Source: an uncultured SAR116 cluster alpha proteobacterium (GTDB lineage: Bacteria > Pseudomonadota > Alphaproteobacteria > Puniceispirillales > Marisalimonadaceae). From it: a stretch of 44,921 nt of DNA. This document shows positions 16,398-27,390 of the stretch, one piece after another. Within the stretch, counting starts at the first letter, position 1, and every line of letters begins with the position of its first letter. The stretch is from positions 1 through 44,921 of the forward strand of contig CACBMD010000011.1 of NCBI GenBank assembly GCA_902539895.1. Direction: 5' to 3'. The notes under the pieces were generated by a model. The model was not told the origin of the DNA and made no database searches. It was given only the letters and a program-made list of their open reading frames with translations. A program made the position numbers and the translations under genes.

Positions 16398-16826
16398 TCA
16401 ATTATATAATTCGTTGGCCCTGTTCTCAAAAGCTTTTACCATTCTTTTTACAGCTTCATTAAACAGAGTTTCCATTAAAGTTTGTAAAAAAATAGATTTA
16501 AATTTAAAATCAACCATAAACTCTATTTCACAGCCACCTGGATTTTCTCTAAATAACCAGTAGTTTTGAAGATATTCAAAAGGACCATCTTTATAATCAA
16601 CAATTATTTTTTTCATTTTTTTATCGAGAGTAATTTTTGAAGAGTAAATTTCTTTATAAATTTTAAACCCTATTATTAAGTCAGCTTCAAAAGATTTTAA
16701 AGAAGTGTTTTTAACTCTTGCACCTAAACACCATGGCAAAAATTCAGGATATTTTTTAACATCTGCTACTAAATTATATAAATTATTTGGAGTATGTTTT
16801 ATTATTCTCCGCTCTTCATGCTTCAT
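16398..16826 (-). CDS. COQ10/RatA-family START-domain protein
   Basis: This 142-residue protein has the polyketide cyclase/START fold of the COQ10 and RatA family. Matching features are the N-terminal KHEERRIIKHTPNNLYNLVADVKKYPEFLPWCLGARV and a C-terminal amphipathic helix with FNEAVKRMVKAFENRANEL. In mitochondria COQ10 binds ubiquinone and supports electron transfer; this role is assumed for the alphaproteobacterial homologue. The RatA ribosome-toxin name is used for gammaproteobacterial relatives and is less likely here. It lies 14 bases after lipA, a linkage conserved in alphaproteobacteria. Confidence 0.9.
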   Translation of the reverse strand: MKHEERRIIKHTPNNLYNLVADVKKYPEFLPWCLGARVKNTSLKSFEADLIIGFKIYKEIYSSKITLDKKMKKIIVDYKDGPFEYLQNYWLFRENPGGCEIEFMVDFKFKSIFLQTLMETLFNEAVKRMVKAFENRANELYN

Positions 16827-16840
16827 TTAATATTACTTTT

Positions 16841-17779
16841 CTAATTATTTAATAGATTTATTCTAATTTTTTTTAATTTTTCAAAATCTTCGCTTGCATG
16901 AAAACTACTTCTTGTAAACGGAGAGGATGAAACTAATAAAAAGCCTTTAGATAAAGCAACTTTTTTATATTTATCAAACTCGTCAGGATGTAAAAATTTC
17001 TCTACTTTGTGATGTTTTATGGTCGGCTGTAGATATTGACCAATAGTTAAAAAATCAATATCTGCAGATCTCATATCATCCATAACCTGATAAATTTCAT
17101 TTTGACTTTCACCTAAGCCAACCATTATTCCAGATTTAGTAAAAATATTTGGATCAACTTCCTTCACTTTAGCTAATAAACTTAATGAATGAAAATATCT
17201 AGCTCCAGGACGAACAGATGGGTATAATCTTGGGACAGTTTCAAGATTGTGATTAAAAACATCTGGTTTTGCATTTATAACCTTTTCTAAAGCTCCATCC
17301 TTTTTTAAAAAATCAGGCGTTAGAATTTCAATTGAAGTTTTTGGAGAATATTTTCTTATATCTGTTATGGTCGCAACAAAATGATCTGCACCACCGTCAT
17401 ATAAATCATCTCTATCAACAGAGGTTATAACAACATGGTTTAAGTTCAGCCTTGCTACTGATTTAGCGACCCTTATTGGTTCAGATAAATCAAGTTTGTT
17501 AGGCTTTCCGGTTGCAACATTGCAAAATGAACAAGCCCTCGTACAAATGTCACCCATAATCATCATTGTAGCATGTTTTTTTGACCAACAATTTCCTATG
17601 TTTGGACAACTAGCTTCTTCGCAAACAGTTGTTATATCAAGATCATCTAATAAATTTTTAGTTTGGTCAAAAATCTTACCTTGAGGAGCTTTGACTTTTA
17701 ACCAAAAAGGTTTTTTGGGTGATATATTATCAGGTTTATTGATTTTTTCTGGATGTCTTGTTTTATTTAAATCATTCAT
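16841..17779 (-). CDS. lipA: Lipoyl synthase LipA
   Basis: LipA inserts two sulfurs into octanoyl chains on lipoyl domains using radical SAM chemistry. The auxiliary cluster cysteines are Cys53, Cys58 and Cys64 ([12 protein letters not shown]) and the radical SAM cluster is Cys79, Cys83, Cys86 (CTRACSFC). The C-terminal RSSFHA motif carries the conserved Ser. At 312 residues it is of normal length. It follows lpd by 27 bases at the end of the pyruvate dehydrogenase operon, so the enzyme that makes lipoate is produced with the proteins that need it: the E2 and the lipoylated E1 beta. Confidence 0.96.
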   Translation of the reverse strand: MNDLNKTRHPEKINKPDNISPKKPFWLKVKAPQGKIFDQTKNLLDDLDITTVCEEASCPNIGNCWSKKHATMMIMGDICTRACSFCNVATGKPNKLDLSEPIRVAKSVARLNLNHVVITSVDRDDLYDGGADHFVATITDIRKYSPKTSIEILTPDFLKKDGALEKVINAKPDVFNHNLETVPRLYPSVRPGARYFHSLSLLAKVKEVDPNIFTKSGIMVGLGESQNEIYQVMDDMRSADIDFLTIGQYLQPTIKHHKVEKFLHPDEFDKYKKVALSKGFLLVSSSPFTRSSFHASEDFEKLKKIRINLLNN

Positions 17780-17806
17780 AATAAATAATATTTATTTCCA
17801 ATCTAT

Positions 17807-19216
17807 TTAGTAATGAATTGCTTGATTATAAGCATCCAAAACAGACTCATGAATACCTTCAGAAAGAGTCGGATGAGGAAAAATTGTATGCATAAGCTCA
17901 TATTCTGTAGTTTCCAATTTTTTGGCTATAGAGAAACCTTGTATTAGTTCTGTAACCTCTGGCCCAACCATATGAGCTCCAATTAACTCGCCAGTATCCT
18001 TATTAAAAATGGTCTTAATTAAACCTTCGGAGTCTCCTAAAGCAATAGCTTTACCATTACCAATGAACGGAAATTTACCTATTTTAATATTAAGATTTTT
18101 TGATCTCGCTTGTGTTTCAGTCATTCCTATTGAGGCAACTTGAGGTCTGCAGTATGTACATCCTGGAATTGATGTTTTATCTATTGGTTTTAAATTTTTA
18201 TGACCCGCAATTTTTTCAACGCATAAAATACCTTCATGACTGGCCTTATGAGCCAACCAAGGGCCATCAGTAATATCACCTATTGCGTACACTCCCTTCT
18301 CATCTGTTTCTAAAAACTCATCAGTTACGACATGACCTTTGTCAATTTTTACATTAAAATCTTTTAAACCTAGTTTTTCAGTGTTTGCAATTATTCCAGT
18401 TGCTAAAATAAGTTTTTCCGAGTTTATTGTTTCAACCTTTTCATTAGTGATTATTTCAGCTGAAACAGAATTTTCTTTGCTTGTAACTGATTTTAATGCT
18501 GAATTAGTTTTAATCTTCATACCTCTTTTTTCAAAATTTAATTTTACAATTTTAGAAATATCTGTGTCTTCATTTGGTAAAATTGAGGGTAAAGCTTCTA
18601 CAATAGTTACATCAACTCCTAAATCATTATAAAAAGAGGCAAATTCCATTCCAATTGCACCTGAGCCAACTATAATAAGTGATGAAGGTAACTTTGGGGG
18701 TGTCATTGCAGTTTTATAATCCCAAATATTTATACCATCAGATGAAACAAAAGGTAAATTTTTAGATCTAGCACCAGTAGCAAGGATAACATTCTTAGCT
18801 GTTTTTTCTATGTTATTATCCTTAGTTTTTATTCTTATTTTCTTGATATTTGATTTGTCTTTAACCAAGCTACCAAAACCTTCAAAGACTTGTACGTTAT
18901 TTTTTTTCAAAAGATGACTAATGCCAGATGACAATTGCGATGCAACTTTTCTAGACCTTTTAGTTATATTATTTATATCCATTTTAATGCCAGATACTGT
19001 AAAACCAAATTCATCAACATTATCTAGCATATGTCTAATTTCACTAGCTCTTAATAAAGCTTTAGTAGGAATACAACCCCAGTTTAAACAAATCCCACCT
19101 AAATGTTTATCCTCGACTAATGCAACTGACATACCTAGTTGAGATGCTCTAATCGCAGCTACATATCCACCGGGGCCACCACCAATAACAATAATATCAT
19201 AATCAATATCTGTCAT
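17807..19216 (-). CDS. lpd: Dihydrolipoyl dehydrogenase (E3)
   Basis: E3 reoxidises dihydrolipoamide with FAD and NAD. The FAD motif GGGPGGYVA lies at residues 12-20, the redox-active disulfide is Cys43/Cys48 (GGICLNWGCIPTK), a second nucleotide-binding GSGAIGMEF lies mid-protein, and the C-terminal PHPTLSEG supplies the catalytic His-Glu dyad from the dimer partner. The length of 469 is typical. AGGAAA lies before the ATG. It is 9 bases downstream of pdhC, so it is the dedicated E3 of the PDH complex, possibly shared with other 2-oxoacid dehydrogenases. Confidence 0.96.
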   Translation of the reverse strand: MTDIDYDIIVIGGGPGGYVAAIRASQLGMSVALVEDKHLGGICLNWGCIPTKALLRASEIRHMLDNVDEFGFTVSGIKMDINNITKRSRKVASQLSSGISHLLKKNNVQVFEGFGSLVKDKSNIKKIRIKTKDNNIEKTAKNVILATGARSKNLPFVSSDGINIWDYKTAMTPPKLPSSLIIVGSGAIGMEFASFYNDLGVDVTIVEALPSILPNEDTDISKIVKLNFEKRGMKIKTNSALKSVTSKENSVSAEIITNEKVETINSEKLILATGIIANTEKLGLKDFNVKIDKGHVVTDEFLETDEKGVYAIGDITDGPWLAHKASHEGILCVEKIAGHKNLKPIDKTSIPGCTYCRPQVASIGMTETQARSKNLNIKIGKFPFIGNGKAIALGDSEGLIKTIFNKDTGELIGAHMVGPEVTELIQGFSIAKKLETTEYELMHTIFPHPTLSEGIHESVLDAYNQAIHY

Positions 19217-19225
19217 ATCTGTTTC

Positions 19226-20491
19226 CTACAATAGCAGTAATGAGGGGTTTTCAATTAAATTTTTAAATTCTGATAAAAATTCTGCACCAACGGCGCCATC
19301 AACAACTCTGTGATCACAAGATAAAGTAACAGTCATAATAGTTGCGATTGAAATTTCATTATTAATTACTATTGGTCTTTTTTCACCTGACCCAACAGCA
19401 AGTATACAACCTTGAGGTGGATTAATTACTGCTGAAAATTCTTTAATACCGTACATTCCAAGATTAGAAATTGAAAAAGATCCACCAACATACTCTTCGG
19501 GCAGTAACTTTCCATCCTTAGCCTTAGAAGCTAAATTTTTCATATCATTTGAAATTTCTAACAAGCCTTTTGACTGAACATTTTTTACAATAGGTGTTAT
19601 TAATCCACCTTCAATTGCCACAGCAACAGAGATGTCAGTGTTACTGAAATATTTAGTATTTTCATTTTCCCAACTTGCATTAGCCTTAGGTACCTTTAAT
19701 AGAGTTGCGCTTGAAGCTTTGATAATCATATCATTTACAGAGATTTTATATTCATCATTAGATTTAGAGTTTAAGGTTTTTCTTACTTTTAAAAGTTCGT
19801 CTATATTACAATCTAAAGATAGATAAAAATGAGGAGCTTCATTTTTAGATTTAACTAATCTTTCAGCAATAGTTTTTCTCATCGCACTATTTTTTACAAT
19901 TTCAAAATTATTACTTTCTAGATTATTTAAGCTTGGATATTCAATTTTTTTGATATCAAAATTATCTACATCAATTTTAAGTATTCTACCATGGGGCCCT
20001 GATCCTTTGATTGAACTTAATGGTATATCTCTTTGTTTAGCAATTCTTTTTGCTAAAGGGGAAACAAAAATTCTTTCTAGTTTGTCAGGTTTATAATATG
20101 ATTTTGTTGTATTATTGGAATTTGATTTTGATATTTCATCCTTATTTTTGATATCGTTAATCTGTACAACGTTTTCTTTATCTTTTTGTACTTCTTGTTT
20201 TATTTCTATATTAGAATTTGTATAGGTTGCGTTCTCAGAAAGATTTTCGCCTTCAGATAAAAGGATGGCTATAGGAGAATTAACTTTAATAGATTCTTGA
20301 CCTTCTGAAACTAGAATCTTACCAATAATACCATCTTCGATTGCTTCAACTTCCATTGTTGCTTTATCTGTTTCAATTTCAGCAATTAGATCACCTGATT
20401 CCACTTTATCACCCTCTTTTACCAACCATTTTGATAATGTTCCTTCTTCCATTGTAGGGCTAAGAGCTGGCATTAAAATATCTACACTCAT
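19226..20491 (-). CDS. pdhC: Pyruvate dehydrogenase E2, dihydrolipoyl acetyltransferase
   Basis: This 421-residue E2 has one lipoyl domain (about 1-80, lipoyl Lys43 in ETDKATME), a linker rich in Ser, Asn and Lys, a peripheral-subunit-binding domain (about 140-175, [15 protein letters not shown]...GSGPHGRI), and a catalytic domain ending with [10 protein letters not shown], which carries the active-site His and Asp. It forms the core of the PDH complex and transfers acetyl groups to CoA. The single lipoyl domain contrasts with the three of E. coli AceF; a second lipoyl domain is on E1 beta. AGGA precedes the start, and pdhB ends 9 bases upstream. Confidence 0.95.
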   Translation of the reverse strand: MSVDILMPALSPTMEEGTLSKWLVKEGDKVESGDLIAEIETDKATMEVEAIEDGIIGKILVSEGQESIKVNSPIAILLSEGENLSENATYTNSNIEIKQEVQKDKENVVQINDIKNKDEISKSNSNNTTKSYYKPDKLERIFVSPLAKRIAKQRDIPLSSIKGSGPHGRILKIDVDNFDIKKIEYPSLNNLESNNFEIVKNSAMRKTIAERLVKSKNEAPHFYLSLDCNIDELLKVRKTLNSKSNDEYKISVNDMIIKASSATLLKVPKANASWENENTKYFSNTDISVAVAIEGGLITPIVKNVQSKGLLEISNDMKNLASKAKDGKLLPEEYVGGSFSISNLGMYGIKEFSAVINPPQGCILAVGSGEKRPIVINNEISIATIMTVTLSCDHRVVDGAVGAEFLSEFKNLIENPSLLLL

Positions 20492-20500
20492 TGAATATTC

Positions 20501-21835
20501 CTAATCTTCATTACATACCTGTGCAGATGCACTTACGATGTCATCAACTTGTGGTAAAGCCAATTTTTCTAAATTAGCCGCATAAGGCATTGGAACATCT
20601 TTTCCTGTTACTCTTACAACAGGAGCATCGAGCCAATCAAAAGCTTTTTCGGTAATTAAAGCTGAAATTTCTGCACCAATTCCGGAAAAAGGAAAACCTT
20701 CTTCACAAGTAACAACCCTATTTGTTTTTTTGACTGATTCAATTATGGTTTCAATATCTAATGGACGTAATGTTCTAAGATTAATAACTTCTGCGTTTAT
20801 GTTTTTATCTTTAAGAATTTCTGCAGCTTCTAAGGATTTTCCAACCATTATGGAAAAAGCAATAATTGTTAGATCATTTCCTTCTTTTTCAATATTCGCC
20901 TTACCAATAGGTAAAGTAAAATTGTCATCATCCGGACAGCTAAAACTTTGACCATACATTACTTCATTTTCTAGAAAAATTACAGGATCAGGATCCCTAA
21001 TTGCTGACTTAAGAAGGCCTTTAGCATCTTTACTCGACCATGGAGTAACAACTTTTAAACCAGGACAATGTGCGTACCAACTTGCATAACATTGACTATG
21101 TTGTGCTGCGACTCTAGATGCCGCTCCGTTAGGGCCTCTAAAAACTATTGGACAACCCATTTGACCACCAGACATATAAAGTGTTTTAGCTGCTGAATTT
21201 ATTATTTGATCCATTGCTTGCATAGCAAAATTAAAAGTCATAAATTCAACAATAGGTTTTAAATTGCCAAAAGCAGCACCTATACCTATACCAGCGAAAC
21301 CATGTTCTGTAATTGGAGTGTCATATACTCGTTTATCTCCAAATTCATTTAGTAAACCCTGAGTTACTTTATATGCACCTTGGTATTCAGCAACTTCTTC
21401 TCCCATTACAAACACACTTTTGTCAGCCCTCATTTCTTCAGCCATAGCATTTCTTAATGCTTCCCTTACTGTAATTAAACTAGAATTAGCTTCAATTGAG
21501 ATTGGTATGTCATTTGTAGATTTAGATGGAATCTTTTCTTTTTCTAAGTACGGTTTATCAGCAATATTTTTAATTGTGGCATGAGGTGATTCGTTTGTAT
21601 CTACTAACAAGGCAATAGGAGTATTGACTTTTACTCCTTCAGTACCCTCAGCAACTAATAATTGCCCAATTTTGCCATCATCCACTGCTTCGACTTCCAT
21701 AGTAGCTTTATCAGTTTCTATTTCAGCAATTAAATCACCAGATGAAATAGAATCTCCTTCATTTACAAGCCATTTTGATAAGGTACCCTCTTCCATAGTG
21801 GGGCTAAGGGCTGGCATCAATATTTCAATTGTCAT
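20501..21835 (-). CDS. pdhB: Pyruvate dehydrogenase E1 beta with N-terminal lipoyl domain
   Basis: This 444-residue E1 beta begins with a complete lipoyl domain (about 1-80; lipoyl Lys43 in ETDKATME) closely similar to that of the PdhC encoded next to it. A linker (about 80-115) leads to the E1 beta fold with [31 protein letters not shown], the cofactor-region [16 protein letters not shown], and a C-terminal transketolase domain. The lipoyl-E1 beta fusion is known from alphaproteobacteria such as Sinorhizobium and Zymomonas. It is 10 bases downstream of pdhA and forms the E1 heterotetramer with it. Confidence 0.95.
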   Translation of the reverse strand: MTIEILMPALSPTMEEGTLSKWLVNEGDSISSGDLIAEIETDKATMEVEAVDDGKIGQLLVAEGTEGVKVNTPIALLVDTNESPHATIKNIADKPYLEKEKIPSKSTNDIPISIEANSSLITVREALRNAMAEEMRADKSVFVMGEEVAEYQGAYKVTQGLLNEFGDKRVYDTPITEHGFAGIGIGAAFGNLKPIVEFMTFNFAMQAMDQIINSAAKTLYMSGGQMGCPIVFRGPNGAASRVAAQHSQCYASWYAHCPGLKVVTPWSSKDAKGLLKSAIRDPDPVIFLENEVMYGQSFSCPDDDNFTLPIGKANIEKEGNDLTIIAFSIMVGKSLEAAEILKDKNINAEVINLRTLRPLDIETIIESVKKTNRVVTCEEGFPFSGIGAEISALITEKAFDWLDAPVVRVTGKDVPMPYAANLEKLALPQVDDIVSASAQVCNED

Positions 21836-21845
21836 TAAAACACCA

Positions 21846-22850
21846 TTAATTAATAGTTATATCAGTAAATAATTCATCTTCAGATGGCTCAGGAGAGTCT
21901 TGAGCAAATTTAGCTGCTTCCGCAATAACTGATTTAATATCAGTATCAATATCCTTAAGAGTTTTATCTTCTACACCCATCTTATTTAAAAGTGATTTTA
22001 TATTTTCTATCGGATCAGATTTTTTTCTTATTTTATCAACTTCGTCTCTAGTCCTATATTTAGCAGGGTCAGACATAGAATGCCCTCTATATCTATATGT
22101 TTTCATTTCTAAAATATATGGACCCTTTCCTGATCTACAATAATCGATCGCTCTTATAGCAGCTTCTCTGACTGCTATAATATCCATTCCATCAACTATT
22201 TCAGACATAATGCCATAAGGTTTACCTCTATCAGATAAATTCTCCCCAGCTGAAGATCTGTTTACAGACGTTCCCATACCATACTTATTATTTTCAATTA
22301 TAAAAACTACTGGGAGCCTCCAAAGAGAGGCAATATTGTAAGATTCATAAACTTGACCTTGATTTGCTGCGCCATCTCCAAAATAGGTAATCGAAACATT
22401 TTTATTTCCATTATATTTATGTGAAAAAGCTAAACCGGCTCCTATTGGAACTTGAGCGGCCACAATACCATGGCCACCAAAAAAACCTCTTTCACGACTA
22501 AACATATGCATGGAACCACCCTTGCCTTTGGAATAACCGTCTTTTCTTCCAGTAAGCTCTGCCATGACTCCTTTAGGGTCCATGTCGCATGCTAACATGT
22601 GACCATGATCTCTATAAGATGTGACAATACTATCACCATCAATTTGAGCCGATTGGATACCAACAACTACAGCTTCCTGACCAATATATAAATGACAGAA
22701 GCCTCCAATTTGTCCCATCCCATATAACTGACCAGCTTTTTCTTCAAATCTTCTGATAAGAAGCATTTTTTTATACATATCTTGTAATAAATTTAAATCA
22801 TAATTCATTTTTGGTTCAGTTGATATTTTCTTAGCCATATTTTTATTCAT
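21846..22850 (-). CDS. pdhA: Pyruvate dehydrogenase E1 alpha
   Basis: This 334-residue subunit binds thiamine diphosphate and decarboxylates pyruvate together with PdhB. The TPP motif [20 protein letters not shown] is visible, as are [17 protein letters not shown] and the phosphorylation-loop-like [19 protein letters not shown]. The start at 22850 is supported by AGGA six bases upstream. Presence of an alpha/beta E1 rather than a homodimeric AceE is the alphaproteobacterial and mitochondrial form. It heads pdhA-pdhB-pdhC-lpd-lipA. Confidence 0.96.
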   Translation of the reverse strand: MNKNMAKKISTEPKMNYDLNLLQDMYKKMLLIRRFEEKAGQLYGMGQIGGFCHLYIGQEAVVVGIQSAQIDGDSIVTSYRDHGHMLACDMDPKGVMAELTGRKDGYSKGKGGSMHMFSRERGFFGGHGIVAAQVPIGAGLAFSHKYNGNKNVSITYFGDGAANQGQVYESYNIASLWRLPVVFIIENNKYGMGTSVNRSSAGENLSDRGKPYGIMSEIVDGMDIIAVREAAIRAIDYCRSGKGPYILEMKTYRYRGHSMSDPAKYRTRDEVDKIRKKSDPIENIKSLLNKMGVEDKTLKDIDTDIKSVIAEAAKFAQDSPEPSEDELFTDITIN

Positions 22851-22930
22851 TTTATTCCTATGAATTTAAGGTGAATTCAATCTTACTTTTAACAAAGAAT
22901 TAAATTTATTTCTAATACTAATTTAATCTA
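22851..22930. other. Spacer ftsB / pdhA
   Basis: This 80-base AT-rich spacer separates ftsB from pdhA on the minus strand and is one of the longer same-strand gaps in the block, so it is the best place for a separate pdh promoter. I see the AGGA ribosome-binding site near 22857-22860 but no clear -10/-35 pair, no hairpin followed by a T-run, and no small gene. Confidence 0.3.
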
Positions 22931-23239
22931 TTATTTAATATTAATGACTATTTGATCAGATTGTATCAATCCTAAAAGGTCATATGAAATTTCAGTAATA
23001 AAATCTGAGTCCAAATTATTATCTCTTAAAAGATTAATCTCAGTCATAATATTTTTTTTGTTGTTTATAAGTTTATTGTACTCTTTATTTGCTGCGTCTA
23101 TTTTTGAATTAAGAGAAAAAATTTTCCAAACAGACCTTTCACCGAAGAAAATATGAGAAATAAAAAACACAAAAATAAAAAAGGTCAAAATAGTTATAAA
23201 ATTTGAAAGAATTTTTTTTTTAATAAGATAATTATTCAT
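22931..23239 (-). CDS. ftsB: Cell division protein FtsB / DivIC family
   Basis: This 102-residue protein has a short cytoplasmic N terminus, one membrane helix (about residues 13-32), and a periplasmic coiled-coil stretch with heptad-like spacing (SKIDAANKEYNKLINNKKNI). This matches septum formation initiators of the FtsB/DivIC family, which link FtsL and FtsQ in the divisome. I start it at the ATG at 23237-23239, seven bases after AAGGAT (complement of 23245-23250); a TTG at 23245 overlaps that site. The ribosome-binding site overlaps the eno stop codon. Position between eno and pdhA is the conserved place of this gene in alphaproteobacteria. A ten-A tract falls at codons 8-11. Confidence 0.85.
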   Translation of the reverse strand: MNNYLIKKKILSNFITILTFFIFVFFISHIFFGERSVWKIFSLNSKIDAANKEYNKLINNKKNIMTEINLLRDNNLDSDFITEISYDLLGLIQSDQIVINIK

Positions 23240-23248
23240 ATACAATCC

Positions 23249-24532
23249 TTAAGTATTTAAATTAAAGAAATCTTTTCCATAGTAATGAGCATTATCTCCA
23301 AGTGTTTCTTCAATTCTAAGAAGTTGATTATACTTAGCTGTTCTATCACTTCTAGACAATGAACCTGTTTTAATTTGACCAGCATTAAGTGCAACTGATA
23401 GATCACTTATAAAAACATCCTCAGTTTCGCCTGATCTATGAGAAATTATTACCCCAAAATTATAATCTTTAGCAAGTTCAATAGTTTCTAGAGTTTCTGA
23501 AACCGTTCCAATTTGATTTAATTTTATTAAAATAGCGTTTCCTGAATTTTCTCTAATACCTTTTAAAAGCCGTTTTTTATTTGTTACAAATAAATCATCT
23601 CCAACAACTTGTAATTTATTACCTAAAAACTTAGTGAGATCCTTAAACCCATCCCAGTCATTTTCATCAAAGGGATCTTCAATTGATACAATTGGGAAAA
23701 GTTTACAAATACCTTCCCAAAATTTAAAAAGTTCATCAGTATTTAATTTTTTATTTTCACCACTTAAATGATAAAAACCCTTTTTATACAATTCACTTGC
23801 AGCAGCATCAATAGAAATAAAAATTTCTTCTCCTAATTTATATCCACTTTTTTCTATAGCTCTAGAAATATAAGAGAGTGCTTCTTCAAGATTACTAATA
23901 TTAGGGGCAAATCCACCTTCATCACCAACTGCTGTTGAAAGAGAATTTTCTGACAAGATGTTTTTTAAGCTTTGGAAAATTTCTACACCAGCTCTAAGCG
24001 CTTCAGAAAATGTTGAAAAACCAATAGGCATTATCATACATTCTTGAAAATCTAATCCATTATTAGCGTGGGCACCACCATTAATTATATTCATCATTGG
24101 CACAGGTAAAGTATTTGCTCTAATACCACCTATATAATTCCAAAGAGGCAAGCCTCTGTAATTAGCAGAAGCTCTAGCAACAGCCATAGAAAAACCTAGC
24201 ATAGCATTAGCCCCTAGACGAGATTTATTTTTTGTATTATCAAGCTCAATTAAATCATAATCAATACTTTTTTGTTCAAGTGGATTTCTTCCAGAAAAAG
24301 TATTGAATATTTCAACATTCACATTTTCAACAGCTCTATATACACCAAACCCGTTGTATAAATTACTTTTTTTATCTCTTAACTCATAAGCTTCATATTT
24401 TCCTGTTGAGGCTCCTGATGGGACGGCTGCTCTACCAAAACTACCATCAGACAATCTTACATCCACTTCTAGAGTTGGGTTACCTCTACTGTCTAATATT
24501 TGTCTAGCTTGAACGTCTTCAATGTATACCAT
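23249..24532 (-). CDS. eno: Enolase
   Basis: Enolase converts 2-phosphoglycerate to phosphoenolpyruvate. The 427-residue sequence has [13 protein letters not shown], the metal ligands in [11 protein letters not shown] and VGDDLFVTN, catalytic Lys in [12 protein letters not shown], and [16 protein letters not shown]. All catalytic regions look intact. GGAG precedes the ATG. It lies between kdsA and ftsB in a kdsA-eno-ftsB-pdh order seen across alphaproteobacteria. Confidence 0.97.
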   Translation of the reverse strand: MVYIEDVQARQILDSRGNPTLEVDVRLSDGSFGRAAVPSGASTGKYEAYELRDKKSNLYNGFGVYRAVENVNVEIFNTFSGRNPLEQKSIDYDLIELDNTKNKSRLGANAMLGFSMAVARASANYRGLPLWNYIGGIRANTLPVPMMNIINGGAHANNGLDFQECMIMPIGFSTFSEALRAGVEIFQSLKNILSENSLSTAVGDEGGFAPNISNLEEALSYISRAIEKSGYKLGEEIFISIDAAASELYKKGFYHLSGENKKLNTDELFKFWEGICKLFPIVSIEDPFDENDWDGFKDLTKFLGNKLQVVGDDLFVTNKKRLLKGIRENSGNAILIKLNQIGTVSETLETIELAKDYNFGVIISHRSGETEDVFISDLSVALNAGQIKTGSLSRSDRTAKYNQLLRIEETLGDNAHYYGKDFFNLNT

Positions 24533-24557
24533 AATAACTCCAATTCAAAATAATATA

Positions 24558-25382
24558 CTACGTTTTGATAATTTTATCTATTTCAATTAACTTAGCTAAT
24601 AAAGGCTCGAGTTCAGACATTTTTATCATATTTGGACCATCACTTGGAGCTTTATCAGGATTCTCATGAACTTCAATAAACAAACCTGAAACCCCAACTG
24701 AAACAGCAGCTCTTGATAATGTTGGAACAAACTCTCTTTCACCTCCAGATGTGAGACCTAATCCACCAGGTTGTTGAACAGAATGCGTTGCATCAAAAAT
24801 AATCGGATATCCAAAAAGGGACATTTGTGGAAGCGCACGCATATCAGAGATTAAAGTGTTATATCCAAAAGACGTGCCTCTTTCAGTAAGTAAGATTTGG
24901 TCATTTCCATTGATTAAAATCTTGTCTAATACATTTTTCATATCCCAAGGAGCTAAAAATTGTCCTTTTTTAACGTTTATTACTTTTTTAGTTTTAGCAG
25001 CCGCAATTAATAAATCAGTTTGCCTACATAAAAAAGCAGGTATTTGGATAATATCAACAATTTCTTCAATGTCTTTACATTGATGTGTTTCATGAACGTC
25101 AGTTAATATTGGTAAATTAAAGCTTTTTTTTACATCAGATAAAATACTTAAACCTTTTTCAAGACCCACCCCCCTAGAAGACTTTGAACTGGTTCTATTT
25201 GCTTTATCAAAAGATGATTTATAAACAAAATTTATATTAAATTTTTTACATATATCTCTAATCATACCTGCATGGTTAATTGCGTGATCTTTGCTTTCAA
25301 TAGAACAAGGACCAGCAATTAAAAATAAAGGAAGCTTATTAGATACTTTAAAGTTTAATATTTCAACTATGTTTTGTGTCAT
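24558..25382 (-). CDS. kdsA: 3-deoxy-8-phosphooctulonate synthase (KDO-8-P synthase)
   Basis: KdsA condenses PEP with arabinose 5-phosphate to give KDO-8-phosphate for lipopolysaccharide. Family stretches are [70 protein letters not shown] and [12 protein letters not shown]. The Cys in PAFLCRQ suggests a metal-independent type, although the residues that decide this should be aligned. The gene implies an outer membrane with KDO-containing lipopolysaccharide. Confidence 0.96.
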   Translation of the reverse strand: MTQNIVEILNFKVSNKLPLFLIAGPCSIESKDHAINHAGMIRDICKKFNINFVYKSSFDKANRTSSKSSRGVGLEKGLSILSDVKKSFNLPILTDVHETHQCKDIEEIVDIIQIPAFLCRQTDLLIAAAKTKKVINVKKGQFLAPWDMKNVLDKILINGNDQILLTERGTSFGYNTLISDMRALPQMSLFGYPIIFDATHSVQQPGGLGLTSGGEREFVPTLSRAAVSVGVSGLFIEVHENPDKAPSDGPNMIKMSELEPLLAKLIEIDKIIKT

Positions 25383-25408
25383 TTAATACAATACCAAAAT
25401 ATTTAACA

Positions 25409-27055
25409 TCATATTAATCTTGATTGTTTTAAACTTGCATTAATAAATGATGAAAAAAGTGGATGTGGATCAAAAGGTTTAGATTTTAGTTCTGGATGAA
25501 ATTGAACACCAATGAACCAAGGATGTTTTGGAACTTCCAGTATTTCCGGTAGAGAGTTATCGGGAGACATTCCAGAAAATATCAGACCATGTTTTTTAAA
25601 ATCTGAAATATATTTGTTATTTACCTCATATCTATGCCTATGACGTTCTGATATTGTCTTTTTTTTGTAAATTGAACTTACAAAACTGTTGCCTAAAAGT
25701 TTACAATCATAAGCACCAAGTCTCATAGTGCCACCAAGATCAGATTCTTTATCTCTTTTTTCTAATCCAGTTTTTGTTTGCCATTCTGTTAAAAGACCTA
25801 CTAGGGGCAATTTTGTTGCCCCAAACTCAGATGAAGACGCATCTTTCATATCAAGAACGTTTCTTGCAAATTCAATTACAGCCATTTGCATACCAAAACA
25901 AATACCAAAAAAAGGTATATTATTTAATCTAGCATATTTAATGGCGTTTATTTTACCTTCAGAGCCACGCTCACCAAATCCTCCTGGAACAATTATCCCA
26001 TTTATATCTTTAAATAAATTTGTTAAATTAAAATTTTGATCTTCTAAAGATTCAGAGCTCACCCATTTAATCGTCACCTTTACATTATTATCTAAACCAC
26101 CATGATTGATTGCTTCAATTAGAGATTTATAAGCATCAATCAAAGATGTATATTTTCCTACAATACCAATATTTACATTTCCATCAGATGATCTTTGTAT
26201 TTCATTTATTTTGTTCCAGCGACTTAGATTAATTTTTTTTGATAAATCTAGATTAAAATGTTTGCAAATTTGTTCATCAAGTCCCTGTTTATGATAAGAT
26301 ATTGGAACTTCATATATTGATGAAGAATCAATAGCTTCAATAACAGATTCAGGTCTTAAATTACAAAATAAGGCAATTTTTGATTTTTGTTCATTTGGAA
26401 TTCTGTCTTCAGTTCTACAAAGTAATAAATCCGGTTGTATACCCATTCCTTGCAATTCTTTTACAGAATGTTGTGTGGGCTTGGTTTTTAATTCACCAGC
26501 AGTTTTTATATAAGGCAATAAAGTAACATGTAAAAAACAAGTTTGAGATAAACCTAATTCATTACCTAATTGTCTAATTGCTTCTATAAATGGAAGTGAT
26601 TCTATATCTCCAACCGTTCCACCAATTTCACAAAGAATAAAGTCCTCATCATTAATATCAGAAAGTATATATTCTTTTATTGAATCGGTAACATGAGGAA
26701 TTACTTGTATAGTAGCACCTAAATAGTCCCCTCTTCTTTCTTTAGCAATAACGTTAGAATAAATTTTACCTGTTGTAATATTGTCATATTTTTTTGCAGG
26801 AACTCCTGTAAATCTTTCATAATGGCCTAAATCTAAATCTGTTTCAGCTCCATCATCTGTAACATAACATTCACCATGTTGATAAGGACTCATCGTGCCA
26901 GGATCAACATTCAAATATGGATCTAATTTTCTTAATTTAACACTATATCCTCTAGCTTGAAGCAAAGCCCCTAAAGATGCAGAAGCTAAACCTTTACCTA
27001 ATGATGAAACAACACCCCCGGTTATAAAAATAAACTTTACCGATGTATTTTTCAT
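25409..27055 (-). CDS. pyrG: CTP synthase
   Basis: PyrG aminates UTP to CTP with glutamine or ammonia. The amidoligase domain starts with [20 protein letters not shown] and contains [15 protein letters not shown] and [12 protein letters not shown]; the class I glutamine amidotransferase domain has GGFGERG, the nucleophile Cys in [10 protein letters not shown], and the His-Glu pair in VQFHPELKS. The 548-residue length is normal. It is followed by kdsA and preceded by secG, the common alphaproteobacterial order. Confidence 0.97.
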   Translation of the reverse strand: MKNTSVKFIFITGGVVSSLGKGLASASLGALLQARGYSVKLRKLDPYLNVDPGTMSPYQHGECYVTDDGAETDLDLGHYERFTGVPAKKYDNITTGKIYSNVIAKERRGDYLGATIQVIPHVTDSIKEYILSDINDEDFILCEIGGTVGDIESLPFIEAIRQLGNELGLSQTCFLHVTLLPYIKTAGELKTKPTQHSVKELQGMGIQPDLLLCRTEDRIPNEQKSKIALFCNLRPESVIEAIDSSSIYEVPISYHKQGLDEQICKHFNLDLSKKINLSRWNKINEIQRSSDGNVNIGIVGKYTSLIDAYKSLIEAINHGGLDNNVKVTIKWVSSESLEDQNFNLTNLFKDINGIIVPGGFGERGSEGKINAIKYARLNNIPFFGICFGMQMAVIEFARNVLDMKDASSSEFGATKLPLVGLLTEWQTKTGLEKRDKESDLGGTMRLGAYDCKLLGNSFVSSIYKKKTISERHRHRYEVNNKYISDFKKHGLIFSGMSPDNSLPEILEVPKHPWFIGVQFHPELKSKPFDPHPLFSSFINASLKQSRLI

Positions 27056-27067
27056 TTAATAACCTAA

Positions 27068-27376
27068 TTAATTATCAAGAGGAACCGCGGGAACTTTTTT
27101 AGAACTTTCTTCAATTGTTTTTTTTACTTCACTTGAAATTGAAGGAGTATCTTGAGAAGACAATAATGCAAGAACGATGGAGGTTAAGAAAAAACAACCT
27201 CCTAGAAACGCTGTAAGTTTGGTCATAAAATTTGCAGTACCTCTCGCAGTCATGAAACCGCCACCTGCACTGGAACCTCCTATGCCTAATCCACCACCTT
27301 CACTTTTTTGCATCAGAACTGCTAAGATTATACATAAAGCCAAAATAACGTGTATAACTAATATTACTGTAATCAT
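27068..27376 (-). CDS. secG: Preprotein translocase subunit SecG
   Basis: SecG is the small accessory subunit of the SecYEG channel. The 102-residue protein has two membrane helices (about 2-21 and 53-73) separated by the glycine-rich signature EGGGLGIGGSSAGGGFMTARGTANF. A short hydrophilic tail follows. AGGATATTAA precedes the ATG. It lies between tpiA and pyrG, a widely conserved location. Confidence 0.93.
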   Translation of the reverse strand: MITVILVIHVILALCIILAVLMQKSEGGGLGIGGSSAGGGFMTARGTANFMTKLTAFLGGCFFLTSIVLALLSSQDTPSISSEVKKTIEESSKKVPAVPLDN

Positions 27377-27390
27377 TTAATATCCTGTAG

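Noticed and set aside
16398-16826. RatA toxin of a toxin-antitoxin pair
   Set aside because: There is no antitoxin (RatB) neighbour, and lipA linkage with an alphaproteobacterial background favours the COQ10-type ubiquinone-binding role.
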